From assembly GCF_017311415.1 (NCBI RefSeq), contig NZ_JAEKIS010000004.1, positions 1-64,000 of the forward strand: a stretch of 64,000 nucleotides of DNA, written 5' to 3'. This stretch comes from Salipiger abyssi (GTDB lineage Bacteria > Pseudomonadota > Alphaproteobacteria > Rhodobacterales > Rhodobacteraceae). The notes beneath the pieces are model-generated. The model saw only the letters and a program-made list of their open reading frames with translations. It was not told the origin of the DNA and did no database searches. How positions within the stretch are numbered: the first letter of the stretch is position 1; every line of letters starts with the position of its first letter. The position numbers were made by a program, and so were the translations under genes. Shown one piece after another: positions 26,535 through 34,570 of this stretch.

Positions 26535-27284
26535 CTAGCGTCGGCTGAAGATGGCGGAGGCGAGCCATCCCGCGAAGAGCGCAATCAGCGCGGCGGCGAT
26601 CCCGTAGAGCAGCCCGTAATCCTGCGCGGCCCGGTAGATCAGGCGTTGCAGCGAACTTTTTCGAACCGGCAGATCCACGTCCGAACGGCTTAGCACCACA
26701 CCGTCCTCGAGCAGAAAGACCCGCACGTCATAGGTGCCTGGAACGAGGCTCACCGGCAGCGGAATCCGGGCCTGGAACAACACGCCCTGCGACAGTTCGA
26801 CAATGCCCTCCTCCAGCGTGATGCGGCGGCTTTCGCTGGTCAGCCTGCGCATCGCATCGAAGTAGAGATCGGTCTCTTCGCGGGTTTCGAGGCCGATGGG
26901 GGCGGGGATGTAGGTGCTGGGCGCGATGCCGTGCCGCAGGTTTTCCACCGGGTCGACGATCTCGTCCAGCGGGCCGGTCGTCGCAACCGTGTAGAAGCTG
27001 GGCATCCACACGAACTGGGCTTCGCCGGTGAACATCCAGATACCGGCGACCTGTTCCTTGCGGCGCAGCGTGGCGCGACCGGGCGGGCCGGTGACGGTGA
27101 TGACCACGTCGTAGTTGCCCGCCATCCCCCCGGTGGGTGCTCCAAAGACCAGCAGTTCGGCGCCATGGAATCCGGTGGTGATCTCCACCTCGTCGAGACT
27201 GAGGGCAAAGGTGGCCTCGGGCGCATCGGCCGCATTCCCGGCTGCGGGGAGGAGCGCCAGAAGCAGCGCGAGGGCTTTCCTCAT
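26535..27284 (-). CDS. TIGR02186 family membrane-anchored protein of unknown function
   Basis: A 249-residue protein with a signal peptide (KALALLLALLPAAGNAA), a beta-rich extracytoplasmic part (LDEVEITTGFHGAELLVFGA, a basic ATLRRKEQVAGIWMF) and one C-terminal membrane helix near 225-245. This matches the alphaproteobacterial TIGR02186 family, known chiefly for its neighbourhood with TauE/SafE permeases; its role is unknown, probably an accessory subunit. The ATG overlaps the tauE stop by four bases (ATGA), so the two are tightly coupled. It is the last gene of the sulfatase operon starting at 32728. Confidence 0.83.
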   Translation of the reverse strand: MRKALALLLALLPAAGNAADAPEATFALSLDEVEITTGFHGAELLVFGAPTGGMAGNYDVVITVTGPPGRATLRRKEQVAGIWMFTGEAQFVWMPSFYTVATTGPLDEIVDPVENLRHGIAPSTYIPAPIGLETREETDLYFDAMRRLTSESRRITLEEGIVELSQGVLFQARIPLPVSLVPGTYDVRVFLLEDGVVLSRSDVDLPVRKSSLQRLIYRAAQDYGLLYGIAAALIALFAGWLASAIFSRR

Positions 27285-28186
27285 GGCGTTGCCTCCCAGA
27301 ACAGCGCGAACGCTTCCGCAGGCACCCGAACAAGATCGACCGCAACCTTGGCGCTGACCCCAAGCACCAGGATCGACAGCAGGATGCGCAGCTGTTCGCC
27401 GCGTAGCTTTGCCCCAAAGCGCGTGCCCAGCTGTGCACCCACGACACCGCCGATCAGCAGCAGCAGCGCCAGCACGATATCCACCGTGTGGTTGGTGGCT
27501 GAGTGCAATATGGTGGTGAAGACCGACACAAAGGTGATCTGGAACAGCGACGTACCAACGACGACCTTGGTGGGCATTTTCAGCAGGTAGATCATCGCGG
27601 GCAGCATGATGAAGCCGCCGCCGACCCCCATGATCGCCGCCAGCACGCCGCAAAGCAGCCCCACCAGCAGCGGCGGGATGGCCGAAATATAGAGGCCAGA
27701 GGTGCGGAACTTCACCTTGAGAGGCCAGCCCTGACCCCAGCCATGCCCGCGTTTGCGGGGCGCGCTACGGCCGCGCAGCGCTTTGAGGCTCTCGACGAAC
27801 ATCATAAGCCCGATAAAGCCGAGGAAGACCACGTAGAAAAGCTGCACCGCGAGGTCGATCTGACCCAGCGAGCGCAGGAAGGCGAAGAGCCAGACCCCCA
27901 GTGTCGAGCCGACCAGACCCCCGATGAGCAGCACGGTGCCCATTCGGATGTCGAGCGTCTTGCGGCGCCAATGCGCGAGCGCACCCGAGCAGGAGGAGGC
28001 GACAATCTGCACCGCCTGGGTCGACACGGCAACCGCAGGCGGGATGCCGATGAAGAACAGCAGCGGCGTCAGGATGAAGCCGCCGCCGACCCCGAAGAGC
28101 CCGGACATGATCCCGACGAAGGCCCCCAGCCCCACGATGAGGAAGAGGTTCACGGGAATTTCGGCAACGGGGAGGTAAATGTGCAT
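27281..28186 (-). CDS. tauE: Sulfite/organosulfur exporter, TauE/SafE family
   Basis: A 301-residue polytopic membrane protein. Two related halves each open with the glycine-rich TauE/SafE motif: VGIMSGLFGVGGGFILTPLL near 23-42 and CGVLAAIMGVGGGFIMLPAM near 180. Family members export sulfite, sulfoacetate or related anions. It lies 19 bases behind tctA and before a TIGR02186 partner. In this operon it may remove sulfate or sulfite left after ester or sulfonate cleavage; the exact anion cannot be deduced. Confidence 0.87.
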   Translation of the reverse strand: MHIYLPVAEIPVNLFLIVGLGAFVGIMSGLFGVGGGFILTPLLFFIGIPPAVAVSTQAVQIVASSCSGALAHWRRKTLDIRMGTVLLIGGLVGSTLGVWLFAFLRSLGQIDLAVQLFYVVFLGFIGLMMFVESLKALRGRSAPRKRGHGWGQGWPLKVKFRTSGLYISAIPPLLVGLLCGVLAAIMGVGGGFIMLPAMIYLLKMPTKVVVGTSLFQITFVSVFTTILHSATNHTVDIVLALLLLIGGVVGAQLGTRFGAKLRGEQLRILLSILVLGVSAKVAVDLVRVPAEAFALFWEATP

Positions 28187-28205
28187 CCTGTCCTGGCGTT
28201 AGCGA

Positions 28206-29681
28206 TCACATCTTTTTGGAAAAGACCATTATCAGCAGTGCGACGAGGCACAACCCGAGAAACACGGCTGAAATCGGAGATGTGACGAAGGTGCTGAAAT
28301 CGCCGCGCGACAGGAGCAGGGCGCGCCGGAAATTCTCTTCCATCATCGGCGAGAGAATGAAGGCCAGCACCAGCGGCGCCGGCGGAAAGCCGAGCCGCGC
28401 CATGACCAGGCCGAAGATGCCGAAGCCCAGCACAAGGTAGATATCCACCACCGAGGAGTTGATCGAATAGACGCCGATCGACACCAGCACCAGGATGATC
28501 GGGAAGAGCGCGTTATAGGGCACCTGCAAGAGCCGCGTCCAGATCCCCACGAAGGGGATGTTGAGCAGCACCAGCAGCAGGTTGCCGACGAAAAAGCTCA
28601 CCACCAGCCCCCAGAACATCGTCGGATTCTCGGCGATGAAGGTGGGGCCCGGCGTGATGCCGTGGATCATCAGCGCGCCGATCATCACCGCCATGACGGC
28701 GTCGCCGGGCACGCCCAGCGTCAGCGTCGGGATAAAGGCCGCCTGCGCGGTGGCGTTGTTGGCGCTTTCCGGCGCGGTCAGCCCCTCGATCCGGCCCTTG
28801 CCGAAGAGATGCGGCACGCGGCTGAGGCGCAGCTCTACCGCATAGGCGACGAAGGAGGCCATGGCCGCGCCGGCGCCGGGCAGGATGCCGGCAACCGCGC
28901 CGATGGCCGAGCCGCGCCCCATTGCGGGGGCGGACTGGCGCCATTCCTGGCGGGTGGGCAGCATCGAGGAGAAGGAAAATTTCTCGAATGTCGTGGCGTG
29001 GCTGCGCATCGCGATGGTCGAGATGATCTCTGAGACACCGAAGACACCCATGGCGACGGCCACGATGTTCAGCCCGTCGGCGATGGCGGGCAGGCCGAAG
29101 GTGAAGCGGAAGGTGCCCGAGGTGACGTCCTGCCCGACGATGCCGAGGATCAGCCCGATCACCACCATCGACAGCGATTTCAGAATGTCGGACCCGCCCA
29201 CGGCGGCAGCGGCAAAGAGGGCGAATACCATCAGAGAGAAATACTCGGCGGCACCGAATTCCAGCGCGAAGCGGGCCAGCACAGGCGCGAATGAGGCAAC
29301 CAGAACGATGCCCACCATCGAGCCCACCAGCGAAGCGATGGCCGTCATGAAGAGCGCCACAGAGGCGCGCCCGTCCTTCGCCATCGGGTAACCTTCGAGG
29401 CAGGTGACGGCGGCGGCGGGGGTGCCGGGCAGGTTCAGCAGGATCGAGGCGGTCGAGCCGCCATATTGCCCGCCGTAGTAGATCCCGGCCAGCATAATGA
29501 TGGCCTCGGACGGTTCGATATAGAAGGTCAGCGGCAGCAGCATGGCGATGGCGGGCAGGGGGCCGATGCCGGGCAGCACGCCTACGACCATGCCGAGCGT
29601 CACGCCGAGGAAGCAGTAGAAGAGGGCCGACCAGCTCAGCGCGATGCTGGCGCCGTCCGCGAGATTTGCGAAGAGTTCCAT
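28206..29681 (-). CDS. tctA: Tripartite tricarboxylate transporter permease, large subunit TctA (system 1)
   Basis: A 491-residue permease with about eleven membrane helices and the two TctA signature loops: GVLPGIGPLPAIAMLLPLTFY with YYGGQYGGSTASILLNLPGTP near the N-terminus, and GAVAGILPGAGAAMASFVAYAVE with TLGVPGDAVMAVMIGAL later. It carries out ion-driven uptake of the ligand delivered by the TctC-type binding protein. It is 10 bases behind tctB. Substrate is set by the binding protein; context suggests a sulfated or sulfonated acid. Confidence 0.95.
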   Translation of the reverse strand: MELFANLADGASIALSWSALFYCFLGVTLGMVVGVLPGIGPLPAIAMLLPLTFYIEPSEAIIMLAGIYYGGQYGGSTASILLNLPGTPAAAVTCLEGYPMAKDGRASVALFMTAIASLVGSMVGIVLVASFAPVLARFALEFGAAEYFSLMVFALFAAAAVGGSDILKSLSMVVIGLILGIVGQDVTSGTFRFTFGLPAIADGLNIVAVAMGVFGVSEIISTIAMRSHATTFEKFSFSSMLPTRQEWRQSAPAMGRGSAIGAVAGILPGAGAAMASFVAYAVELRLSRVPHLFGKGRIEGLTAPESANNATAQAAFIPTLTLGVPGDAVMAVMIGALMIHGITPGPTFIAENPTMFWGLVVSFFVGNLLLVLLNIPFVGIWTRLLQVPYNALFPIILVLVSIGVYSINSSVVDIYLVLGFGIFGLVMARLGFPPAPLVLAFILSPMMEENFRRALLLSRGDFSTFVTSPISAVFLGLCLVALLIMVFSKKM

Positions 29682-29691
29682 GTGCGGGCTC

Positions 29692-30174
29692 TCAGTAAAG
29701 CTTGAAGGGAAGGCCGAAGCCCAGCACGAAAACCACCCAGGCGCCCACCGGTGTCAGCAGTGCGATCATGAACAGGCGCTTGAGGTTTGGCTTTTCGGCG
29801 GCGAGGCCGGAGATCATCACCAGCGCGAAGGTGGCGATCAGCAACCCGGCACTTTCCAGCAGCGCGGCGAAGGCGGCGATGCCCAGCGGCACCAGCAGCA
29901 TGGGCCGCAGCCTGTGCCAGCGTTCGGTCCAGTCGATGGTCTCGGGCTCGGCATCCTCTGCCGGGGCTGGGAAGAGGCCGTGCCGCACCGTGATTGCCAG
30001 CCCCAGAAGGATGGCGCAGCTGCCGAGCAGCATCGGGAAGTACCCTGTGTCCATCCGGCGCAGCGAGCCGATGCCGTAGCCGACCGAGGTCACGGTAACG
30101 CCGATGCCAATGGCCAGCATGATGGCTCCGGCGATCAGCCCGCCTGCATCGGGGGCGAATGTCCTGCGTGTCAC
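29692..30174 (-). CDS. tctB: Tripartite tricarboxylate transporter small subunit TctB (system 1)
   Basis: A 160-residue protein with four hydrophobic helices, the layout of TctB. The GTG at 30174 was chosen because AGGGAGGG precedes it by five bases; the frame stays open upstream into the sulfatase gene but that part has no TctB character. TctB is a small membrane partner of TctA. It lies between a sulfatase gene (22 bases) and tctA (10 bases), so the sulfatase splits the usual tctC-tctB-tctA order. Confidence 0.87.
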   Translation of the reverse strand: MTRRTFAPDAGGLIAGAIMLAIGIGVTVTSVGYGIGSLRRMDTGYFPMLLGSCAILLGLAITVRHGLFPAPAEDAEPETIDWTERWHRLRPMLLVPLGIAAFAALLESAGLLIATFALVMISGLAAEKPNLKRLFMIALLTPVGAWVVFVLGFGLPFKLY

Positions 30175-30196
30175 GTTTACCCTCCCTGGGTCGCGT

Positions 30197-31678
30197 TCAG
30201 GCCGAGCCGACGGCGACGGACGGGTCGCTGGCCGGAACCTGCGGATAGTGAAAGCCGCGCTGGCCAGACAATCCGCGATTGTCGGGAGTGGCGTCGGCGG
30301 GTTCGGGGAGACCGACAAAGCGGTCGCCCTCGATCATGTCGAGATCGCTGCCATAGAGATGTCCGCGCAGCAGCGTCTTCATCTTTTCCAGCGTCTCGGC
30401 CTGGGCCGGATCGGCGGCCAGATCGTGCTGTTCGCGCGGATCTTCCATCATGTCGAAGAGCTGGAAGCGGTTGCCGGCGGGATACCAGATCAGCTTGTGC
30501 TGGCGGTCGCGGATCATCCGCGTGGCTTTGGCCCCGGACTGGCTTTCGCCATAGAGGTGATCGCGAGTGTCGGGCGCCAGCAGCGAGCTGCCCTCGACAC
30601 CCTCCGGGATCGCCACGCCCGCCATGTCGAGCATTGTCGGCATCAGATCGTGCAGCGCGACCAGCCGGTCGCTGGTGGCATTGCGCCCGATGCGGTCGTG
30701 CCTGCGGGTGTCGATCACCAGCAGCGGTACATTGGCCGATGCATCGTACATCAGCCTTTTGCCGAACATGCCGTGATCGCCCAGCATGTCGCCGTGGTCC
30801 GAGCAAAAGACGATAATGGTGTCGTCAAGGATCCCTTCCTCGCGCAGCGTGCCGATCAGCAGGCGGATCTGGTGGTCGATATGGGTGCAGAGCGCATAGA
30901 ACGCGCGCCGCGTGTCGGCAAGCTGCGCGGGCGGAAGCGCCGCGTAATAGCCCCGGACCGAGCGCAGCAGCGCAGGCATCGTGGCGGTCTCGGCCGACCA
31001 GTCGCTTTGCAGCGGGGTCGCCACGTCGCGGCGGGCGTAGCGGTCGAAATAACGTTGCAGCGGCACCAGCGGCGGGTGGGGATGGGTGTAGGAGACGTGC
31101 CAGAAGCCGGGCCTTGTGGGGTCGCGCCGCTTGATCTGCCGCGCGGCGGTGCGCGTGGTCCAGTTGGTCACATGCAGGTCGTCGTCCAGATGCCAGGTGT
31201 TCCAGCCGTATTCGTTGTTGCTCATGCCGTGGGTGAACTGCTCGCCCGGATGGCCCCGGTCGGCGAGAAACATCTCGTAATCGTCGGGCCCGCCGAGATG
31301 GCCGCGGCCTTCCTCGGCCAGCAGCGCGTCGTCAAAGCCGATGCGGTCGCGCGGCGGGAAGACATGCAGCTTGCCGATGGCGCCGGTCTGGTAGCCGGCG
31401 GCGGAAAAGGCCCCCGCCAGCGTCTGCGCCTTGGCGGGCATCCGCAGCGCCGGCTGGAAATCGCGGTCGCCATGGCCGCGCGCGGTCAGGCCGGTCATCA
31501 TCGAACGGCGCGAGGGGATGCAGATCGGCGTTTCGGCATAGCAGTTGCGGTAGAGCGTGCCGGAGCGCGCCAGCATGTCGAGCGTCGGCGTCTCGATGTC
31601 GGGATGGCCCATGCAGCCCAGCAGATGCGCGGGCCACTGGTCCACGGTGACAAAAAGCACATGCGGTTGATCGGACAT
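30197..31678 (-). CDS. Sulfatase, type I (formylglycine) family, no signal peptide (sulfatase 1)
   Basis: A 493-residue alkaline-phosphatase-superfamily sulfatase. The modification motif CIPSR starts at C53, the N-terminal metal ligand is in VDQW (D13) and the C-terminal metal motif is CSDHGDMLGDHG. There is no signal peptide, so hydrolysis should be cytoplasmic. The ATG at 31678 has GAGGTGG at suitable distance; an ATG one codon earlier is closer than ideal. It is inserted between tctC and tctB of a TTT transporter and is strongly similar along its length to the sulfatase at 51823. It releases sulfate from an imported ester; the substrate is unknown. Confidence 0.93.
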   Translation of the reverse strand: MSDQPHVLFVTVDQWPAHLLGCMGHPDIETPTLDMLARSGTLYRNCYAETPICIPSRRSMMTGLTARGHGDRDFQPALRMPAKAQTLAGAFSAAGYQTGAIGKLHVFPPRDRIGFDDALLAEEGRGHLGGPDDYEMFLADRGHPGEQFTHGMSNNEYGWNTWHLDDDLHVTNWTTRTAARQIKRRDPTRPGFWHVSYTHPHPPLVPLQRYFDRYARRDVATPLQSDWSAETATMPALLRSVRGYYAALPPAQLADTRRAFYALCTHIDHQIRLLIGTLREEGILDDTIIVFCSDHGDMLGDHGMFGKRLMYDASANVPLLVIDTRRHDRIGRNATSDRLVALHDLMPTMLDMAGVAIPEGVEGSSLLAPDTRDHLYGESQSGAKATRMIRDRQHKLIWYPAGNRFQLFDMMEDPREQHDLAADPAQAETLEKMKTLLRGHLYGSDLDMIEGDRFVGLPEPADATPDNRGLSGQRGFHYPQVPASDPSVAVGSA

Positions 31679-31715
31679 CATCCACCTCGGGTTCGTCGGA
31701 AAATTCGTGGAAAAG

Positions 31716-31740
31716 CGGGCGCCGGGTGGGCCGGCGCCCG
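31716..31740 (-). other. Intercistronic hairpin after tctC (system 1)
   Basis: A perfect 10-bp inverted repeat CGGGCGCCGG / CCGGCGCCCG with a 5-base loop lies 10 bases past the tctC stop and before the sulfatase start. No U-tract. Likely a 3' mRNA stabiliser for the binding-protein message. Confidence 0.6.
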
Positions 31741-31750
31741 TGGGTCGAGA

Positions 31751-32728
31751 TCAGTCGCGGCTGGCGCCCGACATCTCGACCAGCTTGCCGAGCGTGTCGG
31801 CCTGCTCGGTCACAAAGGCGGTGAACTCCTCGGAGCTGCCGCCGACAAGGCCGATGTTCAGGGCGCCGAACCGCTCCTGGATCTCGGGCCGGGCGAGGAT
31901 TTCGTCCAGCGCGCCGTTCACTTTCCCGATGATTTCGGGATCGGTGCCCTTGGGCGCCATGATGCCGTGCCAGGAGGTATAGACCATGTCGACACCCTGT
32001 TCCTTCATCGTCGGCACGTCGGGCAGGGCGGCGACCCGCTCTTCCGAGGTGACCGCGAGTGCACGCAGGGTGCCGTCCTTGATCATCGGCACCAGCGTGC
32101 CATCGATCATCACGCCGACCTCGCCGCTCATCAGCGCGGTGCGCGCCGGGGCCGAGCCCTGATAAGGGATGTGTAGCGCTTCGATCCCGGCGATGGAGCG
32201 GAAGAGCTCGAACGCCAGGTGCTGCGCGGTGCCGACACCGGCGGAGGCGTAGTCGAGATATTCGGGGTCTTCCTTGGCCCGCGCGATCAGGTCGGGCAGG
32301 TCGGCGACCTCTTCGAGCCGGGGCCCGACGCCCATGACCAGCGGGATCGAGGTGATCTGGATCACCGGGTCGAAATCTTCCAGCGGTTCGTAAACGAGGT
32401 TGTCATAGACATGCGGGTTTATGCCCATGGTGGCGATGTCGCCCACGACCAGCGTGTAGCCGTCCGCCTCGGCGCGAGAGGCTTCGCCCACGCCCACGGT
32501 GCCACCGGCGCCGCCACGGTTCTCGATCACCACGGGCTGGCCCAGCAGTTCCGAGAGCGGTTCGGCCAGAGTGCGGGCGATGAGGTCGGTGTTGCCGCCC
32601 GGCGGGTAGGGTACGATGATGTTGACGGGATTCTGCGGCCAGCCGTCCTGGGCCAGCGCGGGCGCGGCGCTCAGGCCGAGCGCTGCGGCGCCTGCCAGCA
32701 TGAGGGCACGACGGGTGATGGTGAGCAT
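31751..32728 (-). CDS. tctC: Tripartite tricarboxylate transporter binding protein TctC/Bug (system 1)
   Basis: A 325-residue periplasmic protein of the Bug family. Signal peptide (TRRALMLAGAAALGLSAAPALAQ) is followed by the family motif IIVPYPPGGNTDLIAR, ENRGGAGGTVG and YASAGVGTAQHLAFE. Bug proteins bind carboxylated or sulfonated organic acids and deliver them to TctAB. ATG at 32728 is annotated; a TTG at 32737 has the better-placed GGAGGA and may be the true start. First gene of the minus-strand operon tctC-sulfatase-tctB-tctA-tauE-TIGR02186, divergent from a LysR gene. Confidence 0.94.
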   Translation of the reverse strand: MLTITRRALMLAGAAALGLSAAPALAQDGWPQNPVNIIVPYPPGGNTDLIARTLAEPLSELLGQPVVIENRGGAGGTVGVGEASRAEADGYTLVVGDIATMGINPHVYDNLVYEPLEDFDPVIQITSIPLVMGVGPRLEEVADLPDLIARAKEDPEYLDYASAGVGTAQHLAFELFRSIAGIEALHIPYQGSAPARTALMSGEVGVMIDGTLVPMIKDGTLRALAVTSEERVAALPDVPTMKEQGVDMVYTSWHGIMAPKGTDPEIIGKVNGALDEILARPEIQERFGALNIGLVGGSSEEFTAFVTEQADTLGKLVEMSGASRD

Positions 32729-32789
32729 ATGTTGCAAGAGTTCCTCCTCCTTCTGTCGATGGATCCTGAGCGCGGCTCGGATCGGACTG

Positions 32790-32835
32790 ATAAGTGTTGC
32801 CATAGGTGTATAATTAAGAAATAAGTGATGCTTAT
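32790..32835. promoter_or_regulatory. LysR-type operator region between tctC and lysR (system 1)
   Basis: The perfect inverted repeat ATAAG-TGATG-CTTAT (32821-32835) contains a T-N11-A core and lies 17 bases before the LysR start. A partial copy, ATAAGTGTTGCCATA, is at 32790-32804, 31 bases away. Such paired boxes in a divergent gap are the standard arrangement for LysR control of the neighbouring operon. Confidence 0.55.
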
Positions 32836-32852
32836 CATTTTTCGGGGGCAAG

Positions 32853-33740
32853 ATGGACACGGGACAGATGCGGGCAATCGTCGTTCTCGCCGAAGAACTG
32901 CATTTTGCCCGAGCCGCGCGCAAGCTCGGCATCAGCCAGCCGGCGCTGTCGCAAAAGATCCAGAAGGTCGAAACCGAGATCGGCATGACACTCTTCGACC
33001 GGGGCCAGCGGCATGTGGCGCTGACGCCTGCGGGGACGGCTCTGGTGGGCGATCTGCCCGAGCTGCTGACCCGCATCGACACGGTGCTGGCCCGCGCGGG
33101 CCGCATCGCGCGGGGCGACGAGGGGTTTCTGCGTGTGGGCTTTGTCGAGAACGCCAGTTTTCACCTTGTCCCTCATGTGATTACCCGGCTGCGGCGGCGC
33201 TTTCCCAATGCTCAGATCGAACTGGTCGAGATGATCTCGCCCGACATTCCCGACGCGCTGGCGCGGGGCGATATCGACGTGGCGCTGACCCGGCCTTTGC
33301 CCACCGATACGCTGCGGGTGCATGAGGTGATGCGCGAACGCTATTTCGTCGCGCTGTCCGATGGCGACCCGCTGGTGCGGCAGGACGCGGTGCCGGTGCG
33401 CGCGCTTGGCGGGATGACCTTCATCGCGGCCGCCGGGCGCAAGTCGAACTACCTGCGCGGCCAGTTCGCAGCGTTGTTCGAGCGGCACGGTTTTCACCTC
33501 GGCATCGGGCAGGAGGTGAACCAGCTACCGGCGATCATCGCGCTGGTGGCGGCGGGGGGCGGGTTCACGATTCTGCCGCGCTCGGCCACCGGTCTGTCGA
33601 TTCCCGGCGTCTGTTACCGTCCGATTCGCGACGCGGACGCACCCGAGGCGGTGCTGCACGCGTGCAGCCGCGAGCATGACACCAACGCGCTGGTGCAGGC
33701 TTTCTTCGCCTTCGCACTGGAGCTGCGCAACCGGGTTTAG
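32853..33740 (+). CDS. LysR family transcriptional regulator (sulfatase/TTT system 1)
   Basis: A 295-residue LysR protein with the N-terminal winged helix (FARAARKLGISQPALSQKIQKVETEIGMTLFDRGQRHVALTPAG) and a periplasmic-binding-like effector domain. GGGG precedes the ATG. It is divergent from the tctC-sulfatase operon and is its probable activator, with the transported compound or a product as inducer. Its stop overlaps the convergent GntR gene stop by three bases. Confidence 0.92.
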   Translation: MDTGQMRAIVVLAEELHFARAARKLGISQPALSQKIQKVETEIGMTLFDRGQRHVALTPAGTALVGDLPELLTRIDTVLARAGRIARGDEGFLRVGFVENASFHLVPHVITRLRRRFPNAQIELVEMISPDIPDALARGDIDVALTRPLPTDTLRVHEVMRERYFVALSDGDPLVRQDAVPVRALGGMTFIAAAGRKSNYLRGQFAALFERHGFHLGIGQEVNQLPAIIALVAAGGGFTILPRSATGLSIPGVCYRPIRDADAPEAVLHACSREHDTNALVQAFFAFALELRNRV

Positions 33741-34441
33741 GTCACGCCGGCCCGCACCAGCGCGGCAATGGCGCTGTCGAAATGTTCGGTCATCACACGT
33801 TCGGCCTCTACGCTGTCGCGGGCGGCGATGGCGGCGGCGAGGCGGGCGTGACATTGCAGGTTCTCCAGCCGGTTTTCGCGGGTGGCGCGCGCCTGCCAGC
33901 CGATTTCCCAGATACGCCGTGTGATGGCGCCGTAGCTTTCGATGAGCAGCGCAAAGAGCGCATTGCCCGAGGCGGCGCCGATCTCGGTATGCAGCGCTAC
34001 GTCCAGCTCGCGGATCTCGCCCGGGTCGCCATCGATTCCGGTCAGCATGGCCTCGGCGATCTCGGTCATGCGCCGCGCCTGCGCCTCGCTCCGGCGCAAC
34101 GCGGCTAGCGCGGCGGCGCGGATCTCCAGCGTGCGGCGCACATCCATCATCTGTTGCAGCGTCAGTTCGCCGGTATAGGCGGCGTGGTCCAGCAGCGTGG
34201 CCATGGCGGTGGGGCTGACCCCGGCGACGCGGGCGCGGCGGCCATTGCCGACCTCGACCACGCCAAGCGCGGCCAGCGCCCGCATCGCCTCGCGCACCAC
34301 GTTGCGCGACACGCCCAGCCCGGAGGCGATGGTCTGCTCGGCGGGCATCGCGTCGCCCACCTTCAGGCCCTCATCGCGGATCATCTGGCGCAGGTCCTGC
34401 ATCACCTGATCGACCCGCCCGGGCTTTTTCTCGTCGGTCAT
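33737..34441 (-). CDS. GntR family transcriptional regulator (FadR/FCD type)
   Basis: A 234-residue regulator: winged helix ([41 protein letters not shown]) and a C-terminal FCD domain ([39 protein letters not shown]). It is divergent from the sugar-acid dehydratase and KDG kinase genes, which it likely represses in the absence of a sugar acid. The ATG at 34441 is the only start fitting the domain; the longer open frame is not coding. Confidence 0.9.
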   Translation of the reverse strand: MTDEKKPGRVDQVMQDLRQMIRDEGLKVGDAMPAEQTIASGLGVSRNVVREAMRALAALGVVEVGNGRRARVAGVSPTAMATLLDHAAYTGELTLQQMMDVRRTLEIRAAALAALRRSEAQARRMTEIAEAMLTGIDGDPGEIRELDVALHTEIGAASGNALFALLIESYGAITRRIWEIGWQARATRENRLENLQCHARLAAAIAARDSVEAERVMTEHFDSAIAALVRAGVT

Positions 34442-34570
34442 CGGCAAACCTATCCTACAATTCCTTGCATTCTGATGGTCCAAAATGCCAATACTGCCGC
34501 AACAGAGTTTGCCCCGCGACCGGCCCGGCTGCAACCGCCGACCGGCGCCGCCCCTCAGGAGGTGCCTAAG

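Noticed and set aside
26076-26693. Frame of 205 codons after repC
   Set aside because: It runs into the 3' end of the TIGR02186 gene on the other strand, has no ribosome site and resembles no protein family.
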